From Pyxidicoccus sp. MSG2 (GTDB lineage Bacteria; Myxococcota; Myxococcia; Myxococcales; Myxococcaceae), in NCBI RefSeq assembly GCF_026626705.1, contig NZ_JAPNKC010000001.1:12153001-12217000 (forward strand): a stretch of 64,000 bases of DNA. Direction: 5' to 3'. The notes below the pieces were generated by a model. The model did not search any database. It had not been told where the DNA came from and worked only from the letters and a program-made list of their open reading frames with translations. How positions within the stretch are numbered: position 1 is the first letter of the stretch; the number at the start of each line of letters is the position of its first letter. Position numbers and translations under genes: made by a program. Positions 25,579 to 36,199 of the stretch are shown in pieces.

Positions 25579-25923
25579 ATGCGAAACGCCCTCCCCCGGC
25601 TCGTTCTCGTCCTCGCCCTCTGCTCGGGCGGTGCCGCGCTGGCCCAGCCCCGGCGCCAGGTGCAGGATTTCAAGGCCCAGCGTGAGCTGACGGCCGAGGA
25701 AAAGGAGATCGCCAAGCAGCGCGCCATGGGCAACAACCTCAACTCCTATGGCAAGGACATCCAGGTGAAGCAGCCGCCCGTCCCCTGGATGGCCATTGGC
25801 CTGGTGGGGCTCGTGTTCGCGGCCGCCGTGCCCTTCGGGTTCCGGGCCTACCGGAACACGACGAAGGAGATCTCCGGCGCAAACACCTTCGGTGCCAACC
25901 GGAGTGACGAAGAAGAGGCCTGA
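25579..25923 (+). CDS. Hypothetical exported membrane protein
   Basis: 114 residues: a signal peptide (1-22, ending ALAQ), a charged segment with ELTAEEKEIAKQR, then one membrane helix (about 70-89, WMAIGLVGLVFAAAVPF) and a short polar tail ending DEEEA. The ATG at 25579 is preferred to the frame-open GTG 18 bp upstream. Divergent from sppA and convergent with rtcA, so probably monocistronic. No family recognised. Confidence 0.75.
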   Translation: MRNALPRLVLVLALCSGGAALAQPRRQVQDFKAQRELTAEEKEIAKQRAMGNNLNSYGKDIQVKQPPVPWMAIGLVGLVFAAAVPFGFRAYRNTTKEISGANTFGANRSDEEEA

Positions 25924-25933
25924 GCCTCGCTCG

Positions 25934-27010
25934 TCAGCGCGGGCGGACCTCCACGGCGCCGCTCGCATCCACGCTGACGTGCACCGGTAGGAAGCACTCC
26001 ACCACGCGGGCATGCGTGGTGAGGTGGTCGGTGATGCGCGCCGCCGTGAAGCGCGTGGTGCCCGGTGTGGCAGGCCCCAGCCGTCCGGAGGCCAGCAGCG
26101 CCGCGGGCAGGAGGATCTGATCCGCGAGGTGCTCGTCGAGCGCGCCCCCGGTCTCCATGAAGTCCGCCAGCGCCACGGCGGCCTCGCGCCCCACCTCCTC
26201 CGCGGCACGGCCCCGCTCGCCCAGCGCGGTGAAGCCGGCGATGGTGTGCTCGAACTGGGCCAGCACGAAGGTGACGGTGCCCACCGAGCGCGTCACCGGC
26301 AGCGGCCGGTTCTCCGCCTCGGCGAGGATGCCCCGCTCGCGCAGGGCGGCCACCGCGGCGCGGGACTGGCGCTCGGCGATGGTGAACGGCAGCCCGCCGG
26401 TGAAGGACGACACGCGCACCTCGCGCAGCATGCCACGCGCGGGGAGCTCCACCAGCAGCGGCGGCTCCTGGGGCGGGCCCACCTCGGCGACAATCTCCCC
26501 CGCGCCCTCCGGGTAGAAGCCCGCGTGCGGCATGGTGAGCTGCACGGGCAGCCCGTATGCGCGAGCCACCGGCTGCCAGACGTTGGCGACGTAGTGGTAG
26601 CTGGGGCTGTGCGGCAGGTGCGTGCCGCCGCGCAGGGTGAGCTGTCCGCCGCCGGCCAGCGCCAGCGGGTAGACGAGACACTGGAAGAGCAGCGGCGTGC
26701 TCCCGGCGGTGCTCACTTCCAGCAGGTAGTCCCCCGCGCGCACGGGGCCGGGAGTGAAGGTGAGCTCGGAGGCGCCCACGGTGGCGCCCTCGCTGGAGCC
26801 GCCGCTCAGCGCCTCGGCGCCGCGCACGCAGGCCAGGTGCTGGGGACGCAGGCCCCGAGGGTCTCGCTTTTCGCGCAGTCGGCGGATGCGGAAGGGGCGA
26901 CCGGTGATGAGCGACAGCGACAGCGCGGTGCGGAGAATCTGCCCTCCTCCCTCACCCTCACTCCCGTCGAGCTCCACCCGCCCGCTGTCGGGCCCCTCCG
27001 TGCCGGTCAT
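25934..27010 (-). CDS. rtcA: RNA 3'-terminal phosphate cyclase
   Basis: 358 residues. Converts RNA 3'-phosphate to 2',3'-cyclic phosphate using ATP. The family opening GEGGGQILRTALSLSLITG is at 19-36, GTHLPHSPSYHY at 129-140, and the adenylated nucleophile is His294 in DEHLADQILLPAAL (His309 in E. coli). The ATG at 27010 gives the usual family N-terminus; the longer frame to 27094 adds unsupported residues. No rtcB and no RtcR-type regulator are adjacent, unlike the enterobacterial operon. Confidence 0.94.
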   Translation of the reverse strand: MTGTEGPDSGRVELDGSEGEGGGQILRTALSLSLITGRPFRIRRLREKRDPRGLRPQHLACVRGAEALSGGSSEGATVGASELTFTPGPVRAGDYLLEVSTAGSTPLLFQCLVYPLALAGGGQLTLRGGTHLPHSPSYHYVANVWQPVARAYGLPVQLTMPHAGFYPEGAGEIVAEVGPPQEPPLLVELPARGMLREVRVSSFTGGLPFTIAERQSRAAVAALRERGILAEAENRPLPVTRSVGTVTFVLAQFEHTIAGFTALGERGRAAEEVGREAAVALADFMETGGALDEHLADQILLPAALLASGRLGPATPGTTRFTAARITDHLTTHARVVECFLPVHVSVDASGAVEVRPR

Positions 27011-27173
27011 GTCCCTCACGTCCAAGGCGTTACCGCGTGGCAGGTGCAGCGTAACAGGAACGCAGGGGGATCTCCCGTGCGGAACGGACGTCACACTTCG
27101 TCCGTCCGCCGGAGATGTCGGGCCGGAAGCACTGCGACTTCCGGCCCGCGCTTCGAGCCTTCGAGCTCGTGCC

Positions 27174-29114
27174 CTACTCGTCCGCGGACGGCAGCACGCC
27201 CACCTTCACGGAGCTGGGGTGCGCCGCGGACATGTACACGCGGTGGAACGCGCGCGTGAAGTCCGCGTCCTTCGCCTCGAAGATGTTGGGGACGAAGGTC
27301 TGCGGGTTGCGGTCGATGAAGGGGAACCAGCTCGACTGCACCTGGATCATCACCCGGTGCCCGCGCTGGAAGGTGTGGAACACGTCGTTGATGACGAAGC
27401 GCACCTTCGTCACCTCGCCGGGCTTGAAGGCCTTGGGCTCGCTGTAGCTGTCGCGGAAGCGGCCGCGGAACGGCTCACCGCGCACGAGCGTCTGCTGCCC
27501 GCCGCGGTTCTTCTTCCCCTGCTCGTCGTCGTTCTTCTTCCACCCGCGCAGCGTGCCCGGATTCACGTCCACCAGCTTCACCACCCAGTCCGCGTCCGTG
27601 CCGGTGGTGGACACCCACAGCTCCGCCTCCAGCGGGCCCGCCAGCGTCAGGTCATTCGCGAGCGGCTCCGTCTGGAAGACCAGCACGTCCGGCCGGCGCG
27701 ACGCGAAGCGCTGGTCCTCCGTCATGTAGTTCTTGCTCCAGCCGGAGGTCAGCTCCTGCGTGTACGGCACCGGCTTGTCCGGGTCGCTCACGTACTCGGC
27801 GAAGGACTCCGTGGTGCCCGTGGGCGCCTTGTTGACCGACAGGACGCCCTTGGGCTGGAAGTAGAGCTTCGTCTCGCGCACGCCCTTGGGCGGCCAGCTC
27901 TCGAAGCGGCGCCAGCGGTTGGCGCCCGTCTCGAACACCAGCGCCTCTGGCAGCTCCGGCTTCTTGCCGTCCTTGAGGTACGACTTGAAGAAGTCGAGCG
28001 CCAGGTCCTGGTACGTCTCGCTCGTCTTGAAGCCGAACTCCGCGTCACCCAGCTCGTTGCCCTCCGTGCCCTGCCAGCCGCCGTGCCGCCACGGGCCCAT
28101 GATGAGCGTGTTGGTGGTGCCCGGGTTCTGCTTTTCAATCGCCGCGTAGGTCCGCAGCGGCCCGTACAGGTCCTCCGTGTCGTACCAGCCGCCCACCGTC
28201 ATCACCGCCGCCTTGATGTTCTTCAGGTGCGGCAGCAGGTTTCGCGCCTGCCAGAAGGCGTCGTAGTTGGGGTGCGCGACGAGGTCCTTCCAGAAGGAGA
28301 TATCTCCCTTGAGGTGCTTCGTGTCCGCGTTGCTCAGCGCCCCCACGTCCAGGAAGAAGTCATACGCGTCCGGCGTGCCGATGTCGTACGGCTTCCACTC
28401 CTCGGCGTCCGTGGGCTGGGGCCGCGGCTTGCCGAACACGGAGAAGAAGCTGAACGCCATGCCCAGGTTGAAGGCGCCATGCCGGTGCATGTCGTCCCAG
28501 AACCAGTCGGCGATGGGTGCCTGCGGGGACACCGCCTTGAGCGCCGGGTGCGAGTCGATGGCGCCCGCCGACGTGTAGAAGCCAGGATACGAGATGCCCC
28601 ACTGCCCCACGCGGCCGTTGTTGTTCGGCACGTTCTTCACCAGCCACTCGATGGTGTCGTACGTGTCGGTGCTCTCGTCGACGTCCTTCGGCCCGGACTT
28701 CTTCGGGTTGTGCGGGCGCACGTTGAGGTACTCGCCCTCGGACATGTGGGCGCCGCGCACGTCCTGGGCCACGAAGATGAAGCCCTCCTTCTCGAAGGCC
28801 TCGCTGGGCCCCAGCGAGTTCGCGTACCGGTCCACGCCATACGGCGCGACGGTGTAGGGCGTGCGAACCATCAGCATGGGGTAGCGCTTCGCCGGGGACG
28901 CGTCGACGGGCACGTAGACGGACGTGAACAGCCGCTTGCCGTCGCGCATGGGGATGCGGAACTCGTACTTGGTGTAGCGCGAGCGGATGCGGTCTACCCG
29001 CTCCTGGGACCAGCCGTAGGGCGGCTTCGGGGCTTGCGGGCCGGACTGCGCACCCGCGGGACCAGCAAGGGAGAACAACAGGAGTGCCGCGAGGCTGCGG
29101 GACACGGAGTGCAT
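27174..29114 (-). CDS. Secreted CocE/NonD-family hydrolase
   Basis: 646 residues with a signal peptide (1-22, ending AGAQ). Alpha/beta-hydrolase with nucleophile Ser175 in WGISYPGF, the N-terminal RTPY and DVRGAHMSEGEY motifs typical of the X-Pro dipeptidyl-peptidase/cocaine-esterase family, and a C-terminal jelly-roll domain (about 420-640) carrying RGHRVMIQVQSSWFP with the likely catalytic region His. It probably hydrolyses esters, amides or N-acyl compounds outside the cytoplasm. ATG with CCAGGAG upstream. Substrate unknown. Confidence 0.92.
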   Translation of the reverse strand: MHSVSRSLAALLLFSLAGPAGAQSGPQAPKPPYGWSQERVDRIRSRYTKYEFRIPMRDGKRLFTSVYVPVDASPAKRYPMLMVRTPYTVAPYGVDRYANSLGPSEAFEKEGFIFVAQDVRGAHMSEGEYLNVRPHNPKKSGPKDVDESTDTYDTIEWLVKNVPNNNGRVGQWGISYPGFYTSAGAIDSHPALKAVSPQAPIADWFWDDMHRHGAFNLGMAFSFFSVFGKPRPQPTDAEEWKPYDIGTPDAYDFFLDVGALSNADTKHLKGDISFWKDLVAHPNYDAFWQARNLLPHLKNIKAAVMTVGGWYDTEDLYGPLRTYAAIEKQNPGTTNTLIMGPWRHGGWQGTEGNELGDAEFGFKTSETYQDLALDFFKSYLKDGKKPELPEALVFETGANRWRRFESWPPKGVRETKLYFQPKGVLSVNKAPTGTTESFAEYVSDPDKPVPYTQELTSGWSKNYMTEDQRFASRRPDVLVFQTEPLANDLTLAGPLEAELWVSTTGTDADWVVKLVDVNPGTLRGWKKNDDEQGKKNRGGQQTLVRGEPFRGRFRDSYSEPKAFKPGEVTKVRFVINDVFHTFQRGHRVMIQVQSSWFPFIDRNPQTFVPNIFEAKDADFTRAFHRVYMSAAHPSSVKVGVLPSADE

Positions 29115-29250
29115 GCACGCTCCTGGAGGAGAGGGCGTCATTCAGGGGGAACACGACCGGCGTCGGAAACTCCGACTCCGGGGCGCCACCAACGCGGGGG
29201 CCGCCCTTTTGTTCCCCAGTCCGTGAAACGCCGCGGCGCGGCACACCGCC

Positions 29251-29796
29251 TTACTCCGACGGTGCCCCTTCCGGAAGCGGACGGGGCCCCGCGCGGAGGG
29301 AGCGCAGCTCGCGCTCGGCCTCTTCGAGCCGGGTGGACAATTCCTGCACGCGGCCTTCCTGCCGACGCAGCGCGGCCTCGGTCTGACGCAGCTCCACGAA
29401 CAGGGCCACCCTGTCCCGCAGCACGTCCGACACCAGGGGCTTGCGCATGTAGTCCACGGCGCCCTGCTTGAAGGCCGGCTGCAGCTCCGGGGAGTCACCG
29501 TCCAGGCCCGTGAGGAGCAGGACGGGGGTACGCCGGTTGCGCTCGCGCTGGCGCAGCAGCGTCAGCACCTCCACCCCGTTCATGTCCCCCAGCCGCAGGT
29601 CCAGGAGGATGACGGCGAAGTCCTCGTCGAGCACCCGCCGCAGCGCTTCCTGCCCGGACGCGGCGCGCACCAGGCGCTGCCCGAGCGGCGCGAGGATGCA
29701 CTCCAGGGCGAACAGGTTCGCGGGAAGGTCGTCGACCAGCAGGATGCTCACCTGCGCAGTCGCGGAAGTGGGACGTGGAGGCGTGGCGTCGGGCAC
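29251..29796 (-). CDS. Response regulator, single receiver domain with coiled-coil tail
   Basis: About 181 residues. Receiver domain with acidic pocket LLVDD (19-23), phospho-acceptor Asp66 in ILLDLRLGD, Thr in LLLTGLDGD and Lys in MRKPL, then a charged coiled coil (about 135-175). There is no DNA-binding or enzymatic output. The ATG is missing, and the GTG at 29796 just before the receiver is the best start, with no clear ribosome site, so the N-terminus is uncertain. The upstream frame to 30237 overlaps the NtrC gene and is shadow. It is downstream of the NtrC-type regulator and kinase and may work with them. Confidence 0.85.
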   Translation of the reverse strand: MPDATPPRPTSATAQVSILLVDDLPANLFALECILAPLGQRLVRAASGQEALRRVLDEDFAVILLDLRLGDMNGVEVLTLLRQRERNRRTPVLLLTGLDGDSPELQPAFKQGAVDYMRKPLVSDVLRDRVALFVELRQTEAALRRQEGRVQELSTRLEEAERELRSLRAGPRPLPEGAPSE

Positions 29797-29944
29797 GGGT
29801 CTCGAGCGGAGGGTCGCGGGCACGGTGCGGTCGAGAATGACCGGTTCCGCGCCGCTTCCATCGCACCCTCTCACGACAACCGCCCCGCGGTGCCGACAAG
29901 AAAACACTTCACCCGGGGAGTGGACGTTCCCCGGCCCGAGCGTC

Positions 29945-31379
<1,435 letters not shown>

Positions 31380-31390
<11 letters not shown>

Positions 31391-32723
31391 GGGCCACCTC
31401 GCCCGTGCCCACGGGCTTGAGGATGTCCGCGGGCAGCTCTCGCGGCAGCACCAGCTCCGCCACGCATCCGCCACCCCCACGGTTCGTCAGGGTGACTTCG
31501 CCCCCGTGCTGGCGCGCCAGCGCGCGCGCCACCGTCAGCCCCAGCCCGGAGCCCTTCGCCTTGCTGGTGACGCCTGCCTCGAAGGCGCGGTGGGCCACCT
31601 CGGGCGGCAGGCCCGCGCCCATGTCCTTCACGGACACCCGGGCCTCGCCGATGGAGTTGGCATCCACCTCCAGGAGGACCTGGCCTCCCCGGGGGCTCGC
31701 CTCGATGGCGTTGTGGAGCAGGTTCATCACCACCTGCTTCACCTTGCGCGCGTCGCACACGGAGAACACGGGCCCCTGCCCCACGCGCTCCAGCCGGATT
31801 TCGCCCTGGGCGGCGAGCCCCTCGTGCAGCACCAGCGCCTCGTCACACAGCGCCACCAGGTCCACCGCGCTCACCGACAGCGGGACGAGCGGCCGCGAGA
31901 AGTTGAGGAACTCCTCCAGGATGCCCTGCATGCGCACCACCTCGCTGGACAGCACCTCCAGGCGCTCGGTGGGCTGGGCGCGGCCGGCCTCGCGCACCAT
32001 GAGCTGGGTGAGCCCCTTCACCGTGGCCAGCGGGTTCTTCAGCTCGTGGGCAATCTCCCCGGACATGGACTCCAGCGCGCGCGAGTAGGAGCGGTGGGTG
32101 GCCAGCAGCTCATCCCGCTGGTCCAGCGCCTCGCGGAGCATGTCGTCGAACGTCCCGCGGATGGCGGCGCCGGCCGTGTTGACCATGATGATGAACATGA
32201 ACATCAGCAACGCGATGGCGAACATCCACGGCCGGGGCGGCGCCCCCAGATAGGACAGCGGGAGCATGGGCAGCCAGCCCGCGAGCTGGGGCAGCGCCAT
32301 CAATGCCAGTGCCGCGAGCTCCGCCTTGAACACGCGCAGGTGCCACGTCCGCGGAAGCGTGGTGGCGCCCACGAAGGCCAGGGGGATGATCATGGGCAGC
32401 AGCGGGCTGGCGAGCCCTCCCGTCCCCGTCACCAGGCTCTGCTGAAAGAACACGCCGAGCAGGAGGTTGATGGGGACGCTTCGCCGGGTGAGCCCCTCGC
32501 GGCGGTAGCGGCGCAGCTCGTAGATGAAGAACGTCAGGGCACCCACCACCTGGAGGACCAGCCAGGTCATCCGCCACGGCGCGGGGTCCATCGCCGCCAT
32601 CCACGCCACCGCCAGCATCAACCCCGCGCCGACGGAGGCGCGCAGCACCACCATGCGCCCGAAGATGCGGCCGATGTGCCGGAGCTGGATGTCGTCGAAG
32701 TTGCGCCGGGTCCTCGAGTCCAT
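31380..32723 (-). CDS. Membrane-bound sensor histidine kinase
   Basis: 447 residues. The N-terminal half (about 25-190) has roughly six hydrophobic helices and little periplasmic domain, so it may sense a membrane or lipid-phase signal. HisKA with His226 in IAHELKNPLATVKG, N box MNLLHNAIEA, G1 VKDMGAGLP and G2 GSGLGLTVARAL follow. It is the likely partner of the overlapping NtrC-type regulator. No PAS or HAMP domain seen. Confidence 0.94.
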
Positions 32724-32753
32724 GTCCTGCCCCTTCCACTCACACCGCGCCGG

Positions 32754-32990
32754 TCATGGTACGCCGGCGCGGCCTCCATCAATCACCCGTAGCACGGGCC
32801 GGGCCACGCGCCGCTTCCCGCGCGTCCCCTTGCCGCCCTGCCCGCCTTCGTCCCCCTGGCGCGAGGGCTTCCGGTTACCGGGCGACGACTGCCTTCCGGC
32901 GCCGCCCCGCGCCCGTGGCGACGCCTTGGAGGTGGCGCGGGTCGGGCTCGGGAGTGGCAGACAGAAGAACAGGTACATGTCGAGCAGCAT
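32754..32990 (-). CDS. Possible small basic protein upstream of the kinase
   Basis: A 78-codon frame with ATG at 32990 and a GGGAAG-like ribosome site upstream. A short hydrophobic start (MLLDMYLFFCLPLP) is followed by a strongly basic Arg/Gly/Lys-rich body. It lies 30 bp before the kinase gene on the same strand. Nothing is recognised and GC-rich chance frames are common here, so this is tentative. Confidence 0.3.
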   Translation of the reverse strand: MLLDMYLFFCLPLPSPTRATSKASPRARGGAGRQSSPGNRKPSRQGDEGGQGGKGTRGKRRVARPVLRVIDGGRAGVP

Positions 32991-33247
32991 GGGGCGTCTT
33001 CCCTTTCCTCAAATGCGCACGGGATGTGGACCACGACTCGCTGAGCAATGGTGATGCCATCGTCCATGGCCGCCACCAGCGGCCCCTCTTCCCCGGGGAA
33101 AGAGGACGGGCGCAAGGTGCCACGCCGCCCTTTCCGCGAGCCCGTGAAGAAGCATGAAGATGCGGTAGCGAAGGACCCGCCCCCTCGGACGGAGCCCCGC
33201 GTGCGGCGCATGCGCAGCTTTCCTTCGGAGGGGGGTGTGACACACGA

Positions 33248-33261
33248 GGCACATGAGTGCC
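33248..33261. promoter_or_regulatory. Dyad site 1, candidate activator binding site
   Basis: GGCAC-ATGA-GTGCC, a perfect inverted repeat. It is centred about 41 bp upstream of a second GGCA/TGCC dyad and about 120 bp upstream of the sigma54-like promoter, a usual distance for an enhancer-binding protein. Matching half-sites suggest both belong to one regulator, plausibly the divergent NtrC-type protein. Inference from position and symmetry only. Confidence 0.4.
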
Positions 33262-33287
33262 GGGCCAGGAGGAGACCCGTCGGCCTT

Positions 33288-33303
33288 CCGGCAGGGGTGC
33301 CGG
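33288..33303. promoter_or_regulatory. Dyad site 2, candidate activator binding site
   Basis: CCGGCA-GGGG-TGCCGG, a perfect inverted repeat sharing the GGCA/TGCC half-sites of site 1 but with a 4 bp rather than 6 bp centre. It lies about 80 bp upstream of the GG/GC promoter element. Confidence 0.4.
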
Positions 33304-33367
33304 GATTCCGACAGGGGGACCGCGCGGGCATCCGACACCCGGGCACTCCCTCCGACTGACGCGCTCA

Positions 33368-33383
33368 CGGCATGGGGCTTGCC
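33368..33383 (+). promoter_or_regulatory. Sigma54-type (-24/-12) promoter
   Basis: CGGCATGGGGCTTGCC: GGCA and TTGC with exactly the 10 bases between the invariant GG and GC that sigma54 requires (consensus TGGCACG-N4-TTGCW). It deviates at the first T, the CG pair (TG here) and the last base. It is about 50 bp upstream of the HlyD start and is divergent from an NtrC-type activator, which strengthens the call. Confidence 0.55.
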
Positions 33384-33434
33384 ATGGGCTTCCCCGTCAC
33401 CGCGCGACGTGCCGCGGCTTCGAGGGGAGAGTCC

Positions 33435-34499
33435 ATGCGACGTGCCGTCCTGTTGTTCGTGGTCCTGGTGGGTGCGCTCGGCGCCCTGCTCGGGTTGCGC
33501 ATCCTGAAGGACCGCCGGGCGGCGGAAGGGCCCGCGGGCGGCTCGGGCGTGGTGGAGGGCACCGGCGTGGACGTGCGCGCCCGCATCAACGCCCGCGTGC
33601 TGACGCGGCACGTGGAGGAAGGCGCACGGGTGGCCAAGGGTGCGCTGCTCGTCACGCTCGACTGCACGGAGCCCGAGGCGGGCCTCGCGGAGATGGAGGC
33701 CCGGCTGGCCATGGCCCGGGCGCAGGCGGACGCCGCACGGGCCGGCGCCCTGGCGGCCGGTCGCAACAGCGAGGCCGTCGCCGCGCAGGCCACCGGCAGC
33801 CAGGCGCAGATTGCCTCGCTGGCGGACCAGCAGGGGCTCGCGAAGCGGCAGGCGGAGCGTCTGCAGCAGATGGGCGCGGCCACCACCGAGGCCTTGCTGG
33901 ACGAGGCGAAGGCCCGGGCCGCGTCGCTGGAGCAGCAACTGGAGGCCGCGCGTCACTCCAGCACGGCCGCCGGGCGGCAGGCCCGTGCCGCCACGGAGCA
34001 GGAGCGCGCGAGCCTGCAGCAGGCGGAGTCCGCCCTGCGCGGAGTGGAGGCCGCCGAGGCCACGCTGCGCCGCGCCCGCGTCACCGTGGCGGAGTGCGAG
34101 CTGCACGCGCCCATGGCGGGCACGGTGGAGACACTGGCGCTGGAGCCGGGTGAGTTGGCCCTGCCGGGCGCGGTGGTGGCGCGGCTGGTGGACACGGCCC
34201 GGCCCAAGGCCACCTTCTACCTGCCCAACGCGGAGCTGGCCGCGGCGCACCCCGGGCAGGAGGCCACGGTGCGCGCGGACGCGTACCCGGACCGCACCTT
34301 CCCCGCCCGCGTCGTCACCGTGGCGCGCGAGGCGGCCTTCACGCCGCGCAACGTGCAGACGCGCAGTGACCGGGACAGGCTCGTCTATCCCGTCGAGGTG
34401 CACATCGACGCGCCAGAGGGGCTGCTGCTGCCGGGCATGCCGGTGGAAATCACGTTGAGCCCCGGGCAGGCGCCGGCCGTGGCGGAGCAGCGGCCATGA
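33435..34499 (+). CDS. HlyD-family membrane fusion/adaptor protein
   Basis: 354 residues: N-terminal membrane anchor (about 3-19), lipoyl/barrel-sandwich halves (about 40-75 and 215-250), a long Ala/Gln/Glu/Arg-rich helical hairpin (about 75-215) and a beta-barrel region ending MPVEITLSPGQ. It links an inner-membrane ABC exporter to the outer membrane, as YbhG does in E. coli. The ATG at 33435 follows GAGGGGAG; upstream in-frame ATGs near 33372 overlap the promoter element and are rejected. First gene of a five-gene operon. Confidence 0.93.
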   Translation: MRRAVLLFVVLVGALGALLGLRILKDRRAAEGPAGGSGVVEGTGVDVRARINARVLTRHVEEGARVAKGALLVTLDCTEPEAGLAEMEARLAMARAQADAARAGALAAGRNSEAVAAQATGSQAQIASLADQQGLAKRQAERLQQMGAATTEALLDEAKARAASLEQQLEAARHSSTAAGRQARAATEQERASLQQAESALRGVEAAEATLRRARVTVAECELHAPMAGTVETLALEPGELALPGAVVARLVDTARPKATFYLPNAELAAAHPGQEATVRADAYPDRTFPARVVTVAREAAFTPRNVQTRSDRDRLVYPVEVHIDAPEGLLLPGMPVEITLSPGQAPAVAEQRP

Positions 34500-35257
34500 G
34501 TGATGCGCCGGATGTCGCGCTCGAGGACGTGCGCAAGGGCTTCGGCGCCACCCAGGCCCTGCGGGGCGTGTCGCTGGCGGTGGGCCACGGCGAGGTGTAC
34601 GGCCTCGTGGGCCCGGACGGCGCGGGGAAGACGACGGCCATCCGGCTGATGGCGGGCCTGCTGCGCGCGGACGGCGGCCGCGTGCGGATGCTGGGTGAGG
34701 ACCCCACGAATCCGCGCTCCCAGGTGCGCGAGGGGCTGGGCCTGGTGCCCCAGCGCAACACCCTCTACGGCGACCTGAGCGTGGATGAGAACCTCCACTT
34801 CTTCGCGCGGCTGTTCGGCCTGTCGAAGGCGGACTTCGCCTCGCGGCGCGAGCGACTGCTGGACATCACCCGGCTGGGCCGCTTCACGGAGCGCCGGGCG
34901 GACGCGCTCTCCGGCGGCATGTACAAGAAGCTGGCGCTGGCGTGCGCCCTGCTCCACCGGCCGCGCGTGCTGCTGCTGGACGAGCCCACCAACGGCGTGG
35001 ACCCGGTGAGCCGCCGTGAGCTGTGGGAGCTGCTCTACACGCTGGTCCACGACGGCATGACGCTGATTGTGTCCACGCCGTACATGGACGAGGCGGCGCG
35101 CTGCCACCGCGTGGGGCTGCTCTACGCGGGCGAGCTCATCGCCGAGGGCGGCCCCCGAGAGCTGGCGCGCCAGCACGGCGTGGCGGCGGCCAACTTCGAG
35201 GCGGTGTTCCTCGCGCTCGTCGAGCGGAGCAACGGCACCGGCGGGAGGGCCGCATGA
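34496..35257 (+). CDS. ABC transporter ATPase (first)
   Basis: 253 residues with Walker A GPDGAGKTT, Q-loop VPQRNTLYG, signature LSGGMYKKLALA and Walker B VLLLDEPTNGVDP, then switch region TPYMDEAARC. The GPDGAGKTT form and the M-containing signature are as in the first half of E. coli YbhF. It overlaps the HlyD gene by 4 bp and the second ATPase by 4 bp (ATGA), so all three are coupled. Powers the ABC-2 exporter. Confidence 0.95.
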   Translation: MSDAPDVALEDVRKGFGATQALRGVSLAVGHGEVYGLVGPDGAGKTTAIRLMAGLLRADGGRVRMLGEDPTNPRSQVREGLGLVPQRNTLYGDLSVDENLHFFARLFGLSKADFASRRERLLDITRLGRFTERRADALSGGMYKKLALACALLHRPRVLLLDEPTNGVDPVSRRELWELLYTLVHDGMTLIVSTPYMDEAARCHRVGLLYAGELIAEGGPRELARQHGVAAANFEAVFLALVERSNGTGGRAA

Positions 35258-36192
35258 GCACCGCCATCGAGGTGGAGCACCTGACGCGGCGCTTCGGCAA
35301 CTTCACCGCGGTGAACGACGTGAGCTTCACCGTGGGGGCCGGAGAAATCTTCGGCTACCTGGGCGCGAATGGCGCCGGCAAGTCCACCACCATCCGCATG
35401 TTGTGCGGGCTCTTGAAGCCCACGGGCGGCCATGCCCGGGTGGCGGGCCACGACGTGAGCGAAGAGCCGGAGCGCGTGAAGGCCGGCATCGGCTACATGT
35501 CCCAGCGCTTCTCGCTGTACCTGGACCTGACGGTGCGGGCGAACCTGGAGTTCTTCGCCTCCGCGTACGGCGCACACGGCCGGGAATTGGCGACGCGCAT
35601 CGGAGAGATGGTGGAGCGGATGCAGCTCACCTCCATCCAGGACGAGGTGACGGGCTCGCTGCCGGGAGGCATGCAGCAGCGCGTGGCCCTGGCCAGCGCG
35701 GTGCTGCACCGCCCGCGCATCGTCTTCCTGGACGAGCCCACCGCGGGCGTGGACCCGATGCAGCGCCGCTCCTTCTGGGCACTCATCCGCGAGCTGGCCG
35801 CGGGCGGCACCACCGTCTTCGTCACCACGCACTACATGGACGAAGCGGAAAACTGCGCCCGCATCGGCATCATGGTGGACGGACGGCTGGTGGCGCTGGA
35901 CACCCCGGAGGGCCTCAAGCGCACGCACGCCCCGGGCCGCGTCCTCGAGGTGCGAGGCCCCAACCTGGCCCCCGCGCTGGACGCACTGCGCGGCCAGCCC
36001 GGCGTGCTGGACGTGAGCCGCTTCGGCTCGGGGGCCACGGTGAGGGTGGACCCGGAGCGGTTGACGGCGGAGTCGCTCGGGCACTGGCTGCGCGCGCGGG
36101 GCGTGGACCCGCTGGAGTTGGAGGAGTCCGCGCCCACGCTGGACGACGTCTTCCTGGCGCTCACCGCCGGGGCGCAACGAGGGGAGGACTGA
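35254..36192 (+). CDS. ABC transporter ATPase (second)
   Basis: 312 residues with Walker A GANGAGKST, Q-loop MSQRFSLY, signature LPGGMQQRVALA, Walker B IVFLDEPTAGVDP and THYMDEAENC. A C-terminal extension of about 70 residues (from residue 230) is typical of drug/lantibiotic-export ATPases. The LPGG signature (Pro instead of Ser) is seen in some YbhF second domains. The ATG is within ATGA shared with the first ATPase's stop. In E. coli the two halves are fused; here they are separate genes. Confidence 0.95.
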   Translation: MSTAIEVEHLTRRFGNFTAVNDVSFTVGAGEIFGYLGANGAGKSTTIRMLCGLLKPTGGHARVAGHDVSEEPERVKAGIGYMSQRFSLYLDLTVRANLEFFASAYGAHGRELATRIGEMVERMQLTSIQDEVTGSLPGGMQQRVALASAVLHRPRIVFLDEPTAGVDPMQRRSFWALIRELAAGGTTVFVTTHYMDEAENCARIGIMVDGRLVALDTPEGLKRTHAPGRVLEVRGPNLAPALDALRGQPGVLDVSRFGSGATVRVDPERLTAESLGHWLRARGVDPLELEESAPTLDDVFLALTAGAQRGED

Positions 36193-36199
36193 AGCCACC

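Larger units (their letters stand above)
32724..33434. other. Divergent control region, about 0.7 kb
   Basis: The gap between the kinase gene and the exporter operon. It holds the two dyads, the sigma54-like element and, at its left, one doubtful small frame. No other convincing gene was found on either strand; the remaining frames lack ribosome sites and recognisable products. Confidence 0.6.

Noticed and set aside
26754..29471. Plus-strand frame of 905 codons over rtcA and the CocE-type gene
   Set aside because: Antisense of well-supported genes; no recognisable domain.
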